Below are positions 8,189 through 18,115 of a DNA stretch of 64,000 nt, one piece after another. The first letter of the stretch is position 1; each line of letters begins with the position of its first letter. Below the pieces are notes generated by a model, which saw nothing but the letters and a program-made list of their open reading frames with translations, was not told where the DNA came from and ran no database searches. The DNA lies in assembly GCA_022072255.1 (NCBI GenBank), contig JAJVHZ010000002.1, forward strand, positions 1 to 64,000, given 5' to 3'. The position numbers and the translations under genes were made by a program. The DNA is from Gammaproteobacteria bacterium. GTDB taxonomy: Bacteria; Pseudomonadota; Gammaproteobacteria; JAJPIJ01.

Positions 8189-8598
8189 ACCCTCACCGCG
8201 CGCGGTGGCATCTGCTGCTCGCGGCTCTGATCGGTTCCGTGGCGCCGGCTGCGAGCGCGGACGGCGAGCACGCGGCACCGCCGTCTGCGGCGGATTACGA
8301 GTACCTGAGGCCCGGGTTCAAGGCGCTGGAGGTCCTCGAGGAACTGAAGGTCGTCCATGACCGGCGCGGCGCGGACTGCATGAGCGCCATAGGGCACGAG
8401 CGCTTCTGCAGCTGCCTGAACGACCGCCTGACACTGGAGCTGAGTTTTCCGGAGTACGTCGTGCTGATCACCACCGTGGCGGGCGACGCCGGCCGCCTGC
8501 CGCTGCCGCCCGCGAAACAGCGTCACCGCGAGGAGGCGCTGCACCTGCGCGACCTCTGCGTCGCGAAGGCCTTCCACGGCCGCAGCGCCGGCCCCTGA
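8185..8598 (+). CDS. Small exported protein of unknown function
   Basis: A 137-residue protein starting with GTG in the overlap GTGA with the SDR gene. A signal peptide is visible (LLLAALIGSVAPAASA, cleavage near residue 25). The mature protein has a cysteine cluster, C-x(9)-C-x-C (DCMSAIGHERFCSCLN), and a later LCVAK cysteine, suggesting disulfides or metal binding. I do not recognise the family. The coupling implies co-expression with the dehydrogenase. Confidence 0.75.
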   Translation: MNPHRARWHLLLAALIGSVAPAASADGEHAAPPSAADYEYLRPGFKALEVLEELKVVHDRRGADCMSAIGHERFCSCLNDRLTLELSFPEYVVLITTVAGDAGRLPLPPAKQRHREEALHLRDLCVAKAFHGRSAGP

Positions 8599-8722
8599 TC
8601 GGGCGGCGCGCCGGCCGGCGGCGAGGTTCCGGAGCAGTCCGGCGCTGGTCTGCACGTAATCCCGGATGTCGCTACCACCCGGCGTAGCCGTGACGTGTAC
8701 TCGCGGGCAGGGCGCCCGCTGC

Positions 8723-9586
8723 TCACCGGCCTTCGCTGCCGCCCTGCAGCACCCGCACGGCGGCAGCGTGGATCGCGGCACTGCCCGCGGCGACGACCGC
8801 ACCGCCGTAGTGCGCCGCGCCGCCCGTCCACGCGGTGACGATCCCGCCAGCGGCTTCGATGATCGGGATCAGGGCCTGGATGTCGTAGGGACTCAGGTCC
8901 GACTCCACCACGAGGTCGACGTATCCCGAGGCCAGCATGCAGTAGCTGTAGCAGTCCCCGCCGTAGCGCGTGAGCCTCACGCGTGAGGCCAGGCGCCCGA
9001 ATGCCTGGCTCTCGCCTTCGTCGGAAAACATCTCCGGAGCGGTCGTGTAGAGCACCGCCTCGCCGAGGTCGTTGCAGGCGCGCGTGGCGAGCCGGCGCTG
9101 CTGGCCCTCGCGCATCCACCGCGCGCCCAGGCGATTGCCGACGAAGCGTTCGCGCGTGTAGGGCTGGTCCATGACGCCGAGTATCGGCCGCGCGCCGTCA
9201 TACAGCGCGATGAGCACGCCCCAGTGCAACGCGCCGGTGATGAAGGCGCGCGTTCCGTCGAGGGGATCGATGACCCACGTCAGGGCCCCGGCCCCCTGCA
9301 CGTGGCCGCCCTCCTCGCCGTAGATGCCGTGGTCGGGATAGGCGCTGCGGATCAGCGCGCGCATCGCCGATTCCGACCCCAGGTCGGCGGCCGTCACGGG
9401 GTCGTAGGCGTCCAGGCCAGCCTTGTTCCGAACGGCGAGCGGCGCCCGGAAGTGAGGCAGGATCTCCGCGCCTGCCGCGTCCGCCAGCCGGCAGGCGAAA
9501 TCGGTCAGGTCGCGCAGCTCGGCATCGCCGACGGATGCCGGAGGGTCCCGATCCAGTGTCCCCGCATTCACCGCACCCTTCGCCAT
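8723..9586 (-). CDS. hisN: Inositol monophosphatase family phosphatase, probably histidinol-phosphatase
   Basis: A 287-residue member of the inositol monophosphatase superfamily. The metal site is visible as GEEGG followed by WVIDPLDGTRAFITG, and the second motif as SDLSPYDIQALIPIIEAAGG. The phrase DPLDGTRAFI (R-A-F in place of the usual T-N-F) is characteristic of the HisN type that removes phosphate from histidinol phosphate in histidine synthesis. No other his genes are nearby, so the exact substrate is inferred. The ATG at 9586 has GGAG four bases upstream; an ATG at 9598 is also possible. Transcribed divergently from sdhE. Confidence 0.85.
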   Translation of the reverse strand: MAKGAVNAGTLDRDPPASVGDAELRDLTDFACRLADAAGAEILPHFRAPLAVRNKAGLDAYDPVTAADLGSESAMRALIRSAYPDHGIYGEEGGHVQGAGALTWVIDPLDGTRAFITGALHWGVLIALYDGARPILGVMDQPYTRERFVGNRLGARWMREGQQRRLATRACNDLGEAVLYTTAPEMFSDEGESQAFGRLASRVRLTRYGGDCYSYCMLASGYVDLVVESDLSPYDIQALIPIIEAAGGIVTAWTGGAAHYGGAVVAAGSAAIHAAAVRVLQGGSEGR

Positions 9587-9638
9587 CTCGCTCCGCATGC
9601 CGGCATTCGTGTCCAGGCGGTAATATAGCCGGCGCGGG

Positions 9639-9644
9639 TACAAT
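9639..9644 (+). promoter_or_regulatory. Candidate -10 hexamer of sdhE (leaderless type)
   Basis: TACAAT lies exactly seven bases before the sdhE ATG at 9652. The surrounding sequence GTACAATAGG is nearly the same before the CcsA-like gene at 13685. No good -35 element is seen. Transcription from here would start at or next to the initiation codon. Confidence 0.45.
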
Positions 9645-9651
9645 AGGCACG

Positions 9652-9912
9652 ATGATCGACGAGAAGCGGATCCGCTGGCGCTGCCGGCGCGGCATGAAGG
9701 AACTGGACGTGATGCTCGAGCGCTATCTCGCCTCGGGCTATGGCGCGCTGCGCGAGGAGGACAAGGGCGATTTCGCGCGACTCCTCGACGCGCTGGACCC
9801 GGAGCTCTTCGCCTGGCTCACCGGGACCGGGCTGCCCGCGGACCTCCGCCTGCAGCGGATCGTGACGCACATACGCGGTGCGCTCGCGGCGAGTGCGGCG
9901 CACCCGGCATGA
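9652..9912 (+). CDS. sdhE: FAD assembly factor SdhE
   Basis: An 86-residue protein of the SdhE/YgfY/CptB family. The family's conserved RRGMKELD motif (the R-G-x-x-E core that contacts the flavoprotein) is present at residues 13-20, followed by LDALDPELFAWL. SdhE helps attach FAD covalently to SdhA of succinate dehydrogenase and related flavoproteins. The stop codon overlaps the ygfZ start by four bases (ATGA). The sdhE-ygfZ pairing is common in gammaproteobacteria. Confidence 0.95.
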   Translation: MIDEKRIRWRCRRGMKELDVMLERYLASGYGALREEDKGDFARLLDALDPELFAWLTGTGLPADLRLQRIVTHIRGALAASAAHPA

Positions 9913-10946
9913 ATCCCACATGGCAACAGTTGCTGCGCGAGGCCGGCGCGGTGATGGATGCCGGCATCGTGCCGCATTTTGGCGATGCCGCGCGCGAGCT
10001 CCGTGCGGCGGCAGGCGGCGAGATCATTTCCGATCTGTCGCACCTCGGCATCATCGAGGTCGACGGTGAGGACGCCAGCCGTTTCCTCGGCGGTCAGCTC
10101 ACCAGCGACGTGCTGTCGCTGGGCGCGGATCGGAGCTCGCTCAGCGCGTGGTGCACGCCGCAGGGCCGCGCGCTGGCGCTGTTCCGCGTCCTCCGCGCCG
10201 GGCAGGCCTACCGGCTGCTGCTGCCCGCCGAGCTCGCCGAGCCCACCGTCAGGCGCATGCGCATGTACGTGCTGCGCTCCAGGGTGAGGATCACCGATCC
10301 CGGCGACGCGCTCGCATGCATGGGCGTGAGCGGCGCCGGCGCCGCCGCCGCGCTGGCCCGGGATCTGGCGCTTCCCCAATCGCCCGAGGCGGTGAGCGAC
10401 GCGAACGGCCTGTCCATCGTCCGCCTGCCCGGGGTGTCGCCACGCCTGCTTCTTCTTGGCCCGCCCGAGGGGCTTGCCCCGCTGTGGCGGCGGCTCGCGG
10501 CAGCGGCGCCGCCGGCCGGCGCGCCGGCCTGGGATTTTCTCGACATCACCGCCGGACTGCCGCAGGTCTTCGCGGCGACGAGCGGGAAATTCATCCCGCT
10601 GACGCTCAACCTGGAACTCCTCGGCGGCATCAGCTTCGGCAAGGGCTGCTACACCGGCCAGGAGATCATCGCGCGCATGCGCTACCGCGGCCACCTCAGG
10701 CAGCGGATGTACATCGGCCGCGCCGACGCCGTCGATGTGCCGCCGCCCGGCGCGCGCCTGGCGGTCGAGGGCGCGGAGATGAGTGCGGGCGAGGTCGTGC
10801 AAGCCACGCCTCACCCCGAGGGCGGCGTGGTGTTCACCGCCGTGACGCAGATGGAACTCGCGCAGACCGATCGCGTCCATCTCCTGAGCGCCGCCGGCCC
10901 TGCGGTACGTTGGTCGAGGCCTCCCTACAACATCGAACTTCCCTAG
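9909..10946 (+). CDS. ygfZ: Folate-binding protein YgfZ (Fe-S cluster maintenance)
   Basis: A 345-residue protein related to the glycine-cleavage T-protein. The YgfZ signature K-G-C-Y-x-G-Q-E is present in GKGCYTGQEIIARMRYRG, holding the conserved cysteine. YgfZ binds tetrahydrofolate and supports the assembly or repair of certain [4Fe-4S] proteins in the cytoplasm. Translation is coupled to sdhE by the ATGA overlap, linking flavin and Fe-S maturation in one operon. dsbB follows 16 bases downstream. Confidence 0.95.
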   Translation: MNPTWQQLLREAGAVMDAGIVPHFGDAARELRAAAGGEIISDLSHLGIIEVDGEDASRFLGGQLTSDVLSLGADRSSLSAWCTPQGRALALFRVLRAGQAYRLLLPAELAEPTVRRMRMYVLRSRVRITDPGDALACMGVSGAGAAAALARDLALPQSPEAVSDANGLSIVRLPGVSPRLLLLGPPEGLAPLWRRLAAAAPPAGAPAWDFLDITAGLPQVFAATSGKFIPLTLNLELLGGISFGKGCYTGQEIIARMRYRGHLRQRMYIGRADAVDVPPPGARLAVEGAEMSAGEVVQATPHPEGGVVFTAVTQMELAQTDRVHLLSAAGPAVRWSRPPYNIELP

Positions 10947-10962
10947 GACAGAGACGCCCGCG

Positions 10963-11466
10963 ATGCTTCAGCCCCGCATGGTTTTTTTCCTGATATTCGC
11001 CGCCTGTGCGGCCCTCCTCGGCTACGGCTACTACCTGCAGTACGGCCAGGGGCTGGAACCCTGCCCGCTGTGCATATTCCAGCGCGTGTGCTACTTCGCC
11101 ACCGGGCTGCTCGCGCTTGCGGGCGCACTGCACAACCCCGATCGCATCGGCATGCGCATCTACGGCGGCCTGACGCTGATCGCTGCGATCGCCGGCCTGG
11201 TATTCGCGGGACGCCAGGTGTGGCTGCAACACCTGCCCAAGGATCAGGTTCCCGCCTGCGGGCCGGGCCTGGAGTACTGGATGAAGACGCTGCCGTTCAC
11301 CGAGACGTTCAGGAAGGTCCTGCGCGGCACCGGCGAGTGCGCGGCCGTGGACTGGACGTTCCTCGGGCTGTCGATCGCGGAGTGGTCGCTCATCTGGTTC
11401 GCGCTGTTCGCGTTCGGCTGCCTCGCGGTCATCGTGCGCGCCGAGGACAAGGCCTATCGCCTCTGA
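10963..11466 (+). CDS. dsbB: Disulfide bond formation protein DsbB
   Basis: A 167-residue inner-membrane protein with four membrane segments. The first periplasmic cysteine pair is visible in GLEPCPLCIFQR (C-x2-C) and the second pair as C in VPACGPG and C in TGECAAVD. DsbB reoxidises DsbA and passes electrons to quinone. The start follows AGGACAGAGACG. It sits directly behind ygfZ and probably shares its transcript. Confidence 0.95.
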   Translation: MLQPRMVFFLIFAACAALLGYGYYLQYGQGLEPCPLCIFQRVCYFATGLLALAGALHNPDRIGMRIYGGLTLIAAIAGLVFAGRQVWLQHLPKDQVPACGPGLEYWMKTLPFTETFRKVLRGTGECAAVDWTFLGLSIAEWSLIWFALFAFGCLAVIVRAEDKAYRL

Positions 11467-11574
11467 AGGCGGCTGCGATGCCGCGACCATGCCTGCGCGA
11501 CCCGAGGATGACGGGCACGGCGGTACGCCGCGGGCACGCGCAGGAAACTGTATCTCGCCCTGGCAGTCTGCCCC

Positions 11575-11580
11575 TATAAT
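11575..11580 (+). promoter_or_regulatory. Candidate -10 hexamer
   Basis: A perfect TATAAT followed by CGTGGCGC lies 24 bases before the ATG at 11605. A ribosome site (GGAGAG) sits in between, so this would give a normal short leader. The -35 region is not recognisable. Confidence 0.4.
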
Positions 11581-11604
11581 CGTGGCGCGGACGGAGAGCG
11601 GATC

Positions 11605-12132
11605 ATGAGACTTGCATCGGGTATGTCGTGCGCGGCGGCGCTGCTCGCGCTGGCGCTCGGGGCCGGCGCCCAGGGCCTGGACTACGGGAGCGACCGGCAG
11701 ATCGCGCACATGGCCCTGAAGGGTGTGCGCAGCGTGGCGGTGTCCACGCGCGGGTTCGATCCGGAGTTCGAGCGTTTCGGGCTGAGCGCCAGGGGCGTCA
11801 GGGAGATAGTGGAGTCACGCCTGCACGCCCGCGGCATACTCGTGGTGCCCGCGGAACAGGCGCTGCGAGACCCGGCGGCGGCCCTGATGGAGCTCACCCT
11901 GCACGCCAACGAGCTGGACTTCGGCATGTACTCCTGCTCGACCAGCCTGCAGTTGCGGCAGAAGATCCCCCTTGGTCCGAATTCCTCATCGTTCATCACC
12001 GAGACGGTGTGGTCGCGCGGGACTTCCGGCTGGAAGGTGGATCTGGACCTGAGACTCATCAATGGCGAGGTCGCCGCGCTGGTGGATCAGTTTCTCCTCG
12101 ACCACGCCGCGCAGAATCCCGTCACGCACTGA
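11605..12132 (+). CDS. Exported protein of unknown function
   Basis: A 175-residue protein with a clear signal peptide (AAALLALALGAGAQG, cleavage near residue 22). The mature protein holds one cysteine (MYSCSTS) and a pattern of alternating strands and helices; I do not recognise the family. It has its own candidate promoter (TATAAT at 11575) and the ribosome site GGAGAG. A perfect nine-base inverted repeat follows the gene, in the gap to the convergent ffh. Confidence 0.75.
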   Translation: MRLASGMSCAAALLALALGAGAQGLDYGSDRQIAHMALKGVRSVAVSTRGFDPEFERFGLSARGVREIVESRLHARGILVVPAEQALRDPAAALMELTLHANELDFGMYSCSTSLQLRQKIPLGPNSSSFITETVWSRGTSGWKVDLDLRLINGEVAALVDQFLLDHAAQNPVTH

Positions 12133-12147
12133 GTCGCCGTCGCGCGC

Positions 12148-12178
12148 TCCGCAGGCCGGGACCACCTGCGCCTGCGGA
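12148..12178. terminator. Hairpin between convergent genes
   Basis: TCCGCAGGC (12148-12156) and GCCTGCGGA (12170-12178) form a perfect nine-base stem with a 13-base loop. It lies between the stop of the 175-residue exported protein and the stop of ffh. No run of T follows on either strand, so it is either a weak bidirectional terminator or an mRNA 3'-end stabiliser. Confidence 0.45.
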
Positions 12179-12189
12179 CCTGCTGCCGC

Positions 12190-13551
<1,362 letters not shown>

Positions 13552-13671
13552 TCAGTTCTCCGAAACACCCCGGTTGGACGCGGCAAATCCTAACGGATAG
13601 CCGTCCGGCGCGCACCCGTTTCCCGGCTGCCCGCGCCCGCGCGCCCTTCCGCGCCCCGCCCCCACTACGCG

Positions 13672-13677
13672 TACAAT
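13672..13677 (+). promoter_or_regulatory. Candidate -10 hexamer of the CcsA-like gene (leaderless type)
   Basis: TACAAT ends seven bases before the ATG at 13685. The block GTACAATAGG matches the one before sdhE. No recognisable -35 hexamer is present. Confidence 0.45.
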
Positions 13678-13684
13678 AGGTGCC

Positions 13685-14497
13685 ATGAGTTCCGCCGTAC
13701 TCAGCCTGGCCGCCATCGTGCTCTACCTGCTCGCCGCCGGCGTGCTGGCCCTCGACGCCAGGGCCGGCGGCGGCACTCGCCCCACCGTCTCGGGCATGCA
13801 CGTCGTCATCACCGCCGCGGCCGTGCTCATCCACGGCATCGTCCTGTACCAGGCCATGCTGACGCCGCAGGGCCTGAACGTCAGCGTGTTCATCACCGCC
13901 TCGCTGGTCGGCTGGATGGTCGCCCTGTTCGCGCTGATTGCCAACATCGCCCGGCCCATGTACATGCTGCTGCTGGGGCTCCTGCCGCTGGCGGCGATCT
14001 CGCTGGCGCTGGAGTGGCTCTTCGGTCGCGGCCACGCGGTGACCGGGCAGATGCCCCGGGGCGTGGACCTGCACATCGCGCTGTCGCTGGTGGCCTACAG
14101 CCTGCTCATGATCGCCGCGTTCCAGGCCGTGCTCATCGCGGTCGCCGATCGTCAGCTGCGCCGGAAGCGTCCGATCAGGATCATGCGGGTACTGCCGCCG
14201 CTTGCGACCATGGAAGTCCTGCTCTTCCAGCTGCTGAACGTCGGGCTGTTCCTGCTCACCCTGGGCCTGCTGAGCGGTTTCATGTTCGTGGATAATCTGT
14301 TCGCCCAGCATCTGGTCCACAAGACCGTCCTGTCCATGCTCGCGTGGCTGGTGTTCGCGGTGCTGATCTGGGGCCGCTACCTGCGCGGCTGGCGCGGGCG
14401 GACAGCCGTGCGTTACACACTGGCGGGATTCCTGCTGCTCGCCGTCGGATTCTTCGGATCGGAAGTCGTGCTTCAACTGATACTGAAGCGCGTGTGA
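13685..14497 (+). CDS. CcsA/YpjD-type cytochrome c assembly family membrane protein
   Basis: A 270-residue protein with about eight membrane segments belonging to the cytochrome c assembly (CcsA/CcmC-like) superfamily, YpjD type. Conserved histidines are seen in AVLIHGIVLY, VDLHIALSLVAYSLLMIA and QHLVHKTVLSMLAW, probably haem-facing. The YpjD branch lies between ffh and a CorB-type gene in many gammaproteobacteria and its exact role is not settled; haem handling is inferred from the superfamily. The start follows the TACAAT box without a ribosome site. Confidence 0.88.
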   Translation: MSSAVLSLAAIVLYLLAAGVLALDARAGGGTRPTVSGMHVVITAAAVLIHGIVLYQAMLTPQGLNVSVFITASLVGWMVALFALIANIARPMYMLLLGLLPLAAISLALEWLFGRGHAVTGQMPRGVDLHIALSLVAYSLLMIAAFQAVLIAVADRQLRRKRPIRIMRVLPPLATMEVLLFQLLNVGLFLLTLGLLSGFMFVDNLFAQHLVHKTVLSMLAWLVFAVLIWGRYLRGWRGRTAVRYTLAGFLLLAVGFFGSEVVLQLILKRV

Positions 14498-14573
14498 TGC
14501 CGGCGGGGAGCGGCATCTGCCTCCAAGACGCCTGCCTCCTGAACCTCACAACCCGTGATCATGGAGCCTCCCC

Positions 14574-15896
14574 GTGTATGACATTTCCCTAGGCACGCTG
14601 TTTCTGGCGCTGATAATCATGCTGATCCTCTCGGCGTGCTTCAGCGCCTCGGAGACCGCGATGATGGCGGTCAACCGCTATCGGCTGCGGCACCTGGCGG
14701 CCAAGAGACACAAGGGCGCCATGCGCACCGTCGAACTGCTCGAGCGGCCGGACCGGCTCATCGGCCTGCTGCTGGTCGGCAACAACACGGTCAACAACGC
14801 TGCCGTCGCCATCGCCACCATCATCGGTCTGCGATTGATGGGCGACGGCGGCGCCGCCACGGCCACGCTGGTGCTCACCATCGTCATGCTCCTGTTCAGC
14901 GAGGTGATGCCCAAGACCCTGGCCGCACTGCGGGCGGAGCGCATCGCGATCCCGGCGTCGTTCGTGCTGCGCCCCCTGATGAGGATCGTATACCCCGTAG
15001 TCGTCTGGCCGCTCAACGCCGCCGCCAATTCGATACTGCGCCTGGCCGGCGTGCACCCCGAACAGATCGGGGAGATTGCGCTCAGCCGCGAGGAGCTGCG
15101 GACGGTGGTCGCCGAGGCCGGGGCCATGATCCCGCGCAAGCACCAGCAGATGCTGTTCGCCATCCTCGATCTGGAAAAGGGGACGGTGGAAGACATCATG
15201 GTGCCCCGCAACGAGATCACCGGCATCGATCTGAACGCCGGGATCACCGAGATCATCGAGGAACTGACCACCTGCAGGCACACCCGCATCCCGATCTACC
15301 GGGAAAGCATCGATCACATCGTCGGCATACTGCACATACGGCGCCTGCCCAGGCTGCTGGCGGATGACCGCCGGCTGACCGTGGAGGAGATCGAGGCGGT
15401 GCTCGACGAGGCGTACTACGTGCCCATCGGCACGCCGCTGCACACGCAGCTGCTCAATTTCCAGCGCCAGAAGGAGCGCGTCGCGCTCATCGTCGACGAA
15501 TACGGCGATCTGCAGGGACTGGTGACGCTGGAGGATCTGCTGGAGGAGATCGTCGGGGAGTTCACCACCGATCCGCTGGCCTTCTCGCGCGACATCCATC
15601 TCCAGGAGGACGGCAGCTACCTGGTCGACGGTACTGCCACCGTGCGGGAGGTCAACCGGGTGGTCAAGTGGAAGCTGCCGACCGACGGTCCCAAGACGCT
15701 CAACGGCCTCATCCTCGAGACGCTCGAGAGCATCCCTCAGCCCGGCACCGGACTGAGGCTGGGTCCTTATACCATCGAGGTGGTGCAGACCACCGGACAC
15801 TCGGTCAAGACGGCGCGCCTCATGATCACGCGGACCGCCGCGGACACGCCCGCATCGGGGCCGGCCGACGCGGGGGCCTCCGGTCCCGGCGCTTGA
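14574..15896 (+). CDS. CNNM/HlyC-CorC family transporter (CorB/YfjD type)
   Basis: A 440-residue protein with an N-terminal DUF21 membrane domain (FSASETAMMAVNRYRLRHL), two CBS domains in the middle and a CorC/HlyC C-terminal domain (LVDGTATVREVNRVVKWKLP). Family members are linked to Mg2+ and Co2+ homeostasis. The start codon is GTG at 14574 with GGAG seven bases upstream. It follows the CcsA-like gene by 76 bases in the conserved ffh-ypjD-yfjD neighbourhood. Confidence 0.92.
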   Translation: MYDISLGTLFLALIIMLILSACFSASETAMMAVNRYRLRHLAAKRHKGAMRTVELLERPDRLIGLLLVGNNTVNNAAVAIATIIGLRLMGDGGAATATLVLTIVMLLFSEVMPKTLAALRAERIAIPASFVLRPLMRIVYPVVVWPLNAAANSILRLAGVHPEQIGEIALSREELRTVVAEAGAMIPRKHQQMLFAILDLEKGTVEDIMVPRNEITGIDLNAGITEIIEELTTCRHTRIPIYRESIDHIVGILHIRRLPRLLADDRRLTVEEIEAVLDEAYYVPIGTPLHTQLLNFQRQKERVALIVDEYGDLQGLVTLEDLLEEIVGEFTTDPLAFSRDIHLQEDGSYLVDGTATVREVNRVVKWKLPTDGPKTLNGLILETLESIPQPGTGLRLGPYTIEVVQTTGHSVKTARLMITRTAADTPASGPADAGASGPGA

Positions 15897-15901
15897 GGCC
15901 G

Positions 15902-15907
15902 TATAAT
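15902..15907 (+). promoter_or_regulatory. Candidate -10 hexamer of the PilZ gene
   Basis: A perfect TATAAT followed by CGCGCCC lies 33 bases before the PilZ ATG, directly after the stop of the CorB-type gene. It gives the PilZ gene its own likely promoter. Confidence 0.4.
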
Positions 15908-15940
15908 CGCGCCCGGACGGCCACGCGCGCGGGACATCGC

Positions 15941-16300
15941 ATGAGCACCGGGAACAAGCGGCACTTTCAACGCATACCGCTGCAGGGCGAGGTGACCATC
16001 ACCGACCCCGGAACGATCGCGCACGCGCGCCTGGTCGATCTCTCCCTGAAAGGCGCGCTCACCGGGCGGCCGTCGAACTGGTCGCCCGTCGTCGGCGCAG
16101 ACTGCCGGCTCGCCATTCGGCTGGAAGGCGCGGAGGCGCCGGTCGTCATGGAATGCCGCGTCGCCCATGTCGGGGAGGATCACATCGGGTTCGCCTGCCA
16201 CCATATCGACATCGACAGCATCACCTTCCTCAGGCGCATGGTGGAGCTGAACATCGGCGACCCCGCACTGCTGGAGCGCGAGCTCTCTTCGCTCGGTTGA
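15941..16300 (+). CDS. PilZ domain protein
   Basis: A single-domain PilZ protein of 119 residues. The c-di-GMP binding motifs are visible as KRHFQR (R-x3-R type) at the N-terminus and DLSLKGAL (D-x-S-x2-G) about 25 residues later. It is expected to act as a c-di-GMP effector by contact with another protein. A C-terminal helix (FLRRMVELNIGD) follows the barrel. Its target is unknown. A diguanylate cyclase is encoded about 6 kb downstream. Confidence 0.9.
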   Translation: MSTGNKRHFQRIPLQGEVTITDPGTIAHARLVDLSLKGALTGRPSNWSPVVGADCRLAIRLEGAEAPVVMECRVAHVGEDHIGFACHHIDIDSITFLRRMVELNIGDPALLERELSSLG

Positions 16301-16347
16301 GTGCGGTCGCGCGCGCGCGGCGCGTGCGGTAACCGGCCGCCGCCGCG

Positions 16348-16839
16348 CTACTCTCGAACCCAGCAGTCCTGCTGCGCGGAGGCCCGCCGCAGGCTGTCGA
16401 TGTGCATCCGGGTGTCGGCGATCCTGCGGCCTTCCGAGTAGTTGTCGAGCGCGGTGTATCCCCACACGTAGAATGCCTCGGGATAGACCAGGCCGAGCAG
16501 GCCGAGCGCGGCATTGCGCGGATCGTCATAGAAGTCCGGCTTGTAGTTGTAGGTGTACGGCGTCAGTCGCACGATCTCCTCGTAAATCTGCGCGCAGTCC
16601 GAGGTGCCCGGCGCGGGCCATTCGCGGTATTGGGGACCCACCACGAAGTCCTGGAGTTTTCGCGCCTCGTTGCCGATCGCCCGGCCCACCGCGTCGCCCG
16701 GCTGTGGCGTCTGCGCGCTGACCGGCATCACCGCTGCAATCATCCACGCCACGAGCATATGCAGTCGGGTCGGCGCGGCGACGCGGCGCCCGGCGGCGCG
16801 CGCTTGCATCACTTTCATACCGGCCGGACGACGCGCCAT
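16348..16839 (-). CDS. Small exported or membrane-anchored protein of unknown function
   Basis: A protein of about 163 residues. The ATG at 16839 follows GGGGGAG with six-base spacing. A hydrophobic segment (MLVAWMIAAVMPVSA) is preceded by about 27 basic residues, so it may be a signal peptide with a long n-region or an anchor; an ATG inside would shorten it. The mature part has SDCAQIYEEIVRLTPYTYNY and PRNAALGLLGLVYPEAFYVW, which look like a conserved family but one I do not recognise. Transcribed away from the hydrolase gene upstream. Confidence 0.65.
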   Translation of the reverse strand: MARRPAGMKVMQARAAGRRVAAPTRLHMLVAWMIAAVMPVSAQTPQPGDAVGRAIGNEARKLQDFVVGPQYREWPAPGTSDCAQIYEEIVRLTPYTYNYKPDFYDDPRNAALGLLGLVYPEAFYVWGYTALDNYSEGRRIADTRMHIDSLRRASAQQDCWVRE

Positions 16840-16955
16840 CTGAATCTCCCCCAGGGCTCCATCTACGTCCCGGATATCGGCCGCGGCGGGCGGAGACTTG
16901 AGTCGCCGACCCCAGGCGTGCGTGGCCAAGGCAGGCGAGCGTCGCCCGGAAGGAC

Positions 16956-17972
16956 TCAGCACTGGCGTGACCCCGCCAGCGCCGGCGCCGAGGCAAGCAC
17001 GGCCCGGCATTCGCCGTCCTCCACGATCAACCGTACCGCCTGCTCGATGGCCGCCGGCCGGTCGAGGTGTATGTGATGGCCGCTGCCGCCGATGACGAAG
17101 TGGTGACTGAGCGGCATCGCGGCGGCCAGTTCGCGCTGGAGCTCCGGCCACAGGGCTTCCATGGCGTCGCCGCCGGCGCCCTCGGGCCATTCGCGATCCC
17201 CGCGCGTGAGCACCACCGCGGGCACGACCGGCATTGCCCCGGCTGCGGCCACCTGCTCGCCGCTGCGCACGAAGCTGCGGTACTCCAGGCGCAGCGCCCG
17301 CAACGTCTTCGGCTGCCGCATGAGCAATTCCGCCAGCGGCCGCCACGGATCGGGATAATGCTCCGGCAGCGTGACGCTCGCTCCCCAGCTGCTGCGACGC
17401 CGTGTACCACGGTCGTACATCTGCTGGTAGTCGCGCGGGAACCTGCGGTATTGGTCCGGGTGCGAGGAATCCACCAGCACCACGCCCTCCACCTCGCGGG
17501 GATACCGCTTGGCGAACAATTGCGCGACGTAACCGCCGAATGAATGGCCGACTATGGCGTAGGGCGGCGATTCGCCGGCGCGCTCCAGCATCGCCCGCAG
17601 CTCCGCGACGATCCGGTCCACGCTACGCGGCGCCGGACCGGGGTCGCTCCAACCGTAGCCGGCACGGTCGTAGCTGCAGACCCTGTATTCGTCCGCGAGC
17701 GCCGTCTGGACCGGCCGCCATTCCAGCGACAGGCCACCCAATCCGGCCTCGAGCAGCACGGTCGGACTGCCCGCGCCCGTGCAGTAAAGGTGCAGCCGGT
17801 GGCTGCCGAGATCGATCAGACGGCCGGGAGGCGGCGGCAGAAAATCGCGACCCGCTTCCAGGCCGGCCACCGCGGAATCCCCCGGAGGACCACCCGCCTC
17901 GAGCGCACGGCAGGCCGTACCGGCGTCCAGCGCGAGCAGCAGGCAGAGCGACCCGATGCGCCTCGCGTTCAT
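16956..17972 (-). CDS. Exported alpha/beta hydrolase
   Basis: A 338-residue alpha/beta hydrolase. The nucleophile elbow is GHSFGG, the oxyanion region is EAGLGG, and the likely catalytic histidine is in GGSGHHIHLDRP. An N-terminal signal peptide is present (RRIGSLCLLLALDAGTAC); the cysteine at the end of the hydrophobic core may be a lipobox, making this a lipoprotein. The start at 17972 was chosen to place the signal at the N-terminus. The substrate is unknown. Confidence 0.85.
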   Translation of the reverse strand: MNARRIGSLCLLLALDAGTACRALEAGGPPGDSAVAGLEAGRDFLPPPPGRLIDLGSHRLHLYCTGAGSPTVLLEAGLGGLSLEWRPVQTALADEYRVCSYDRAGYGWSDPGPAPRSVDRIVAELRAMLERAGESPPYAIVGHSFGGYVAQLFAKRYPREVEGVVLVDSSHPDQYRRFPRDYQQMYDRGTRRRSSWGASVTLPEHYPDPWRPLAELLMRQPKTLRALRLEYRSFVRSGEQVAAAGAMPVVPAVVLTRGDREWPEGAGGDAMEALWPELQRELAAAMPLSHHFVIGGSGHHIHLDRPAAIEQAVRLIVEDGECRAVLASAPALAGSRQC

Positions 17973-18078
17973 CGGCGCCCCGGCGATGAAGGTGCCCGGG
18001 TGCGCCTTCGCGCCCCGGTTGGCCGACAACGACCCGCGACCGGGGACAGATTCTTGTCGCCAGCAGCGTGAACAAGGC

Positions 18079-18084
18079 TATAAT
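18079..18084 (+). promoter_or_regulatory. Candidate -10 hexamer
   Basis: A perfect TATAAT lies 31 bases before the ATG at 18116. It overlaps an earlier in-frame ATG at 18083, which argues that translation starts at 18116 and not before. Confidence 0.5.
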
Positions 18085-18115
18085 GGCCGAAAAATCCGTT
18101 CAAAAGCGTGCGAAC

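Noticed and set aside
8703-8719. GCGGGC/GCCCGC hairpin as a terminator
   Set aside because: The six-base stem has no T run on either strand and lies next to the hisN stop by chance as far as can be seen.
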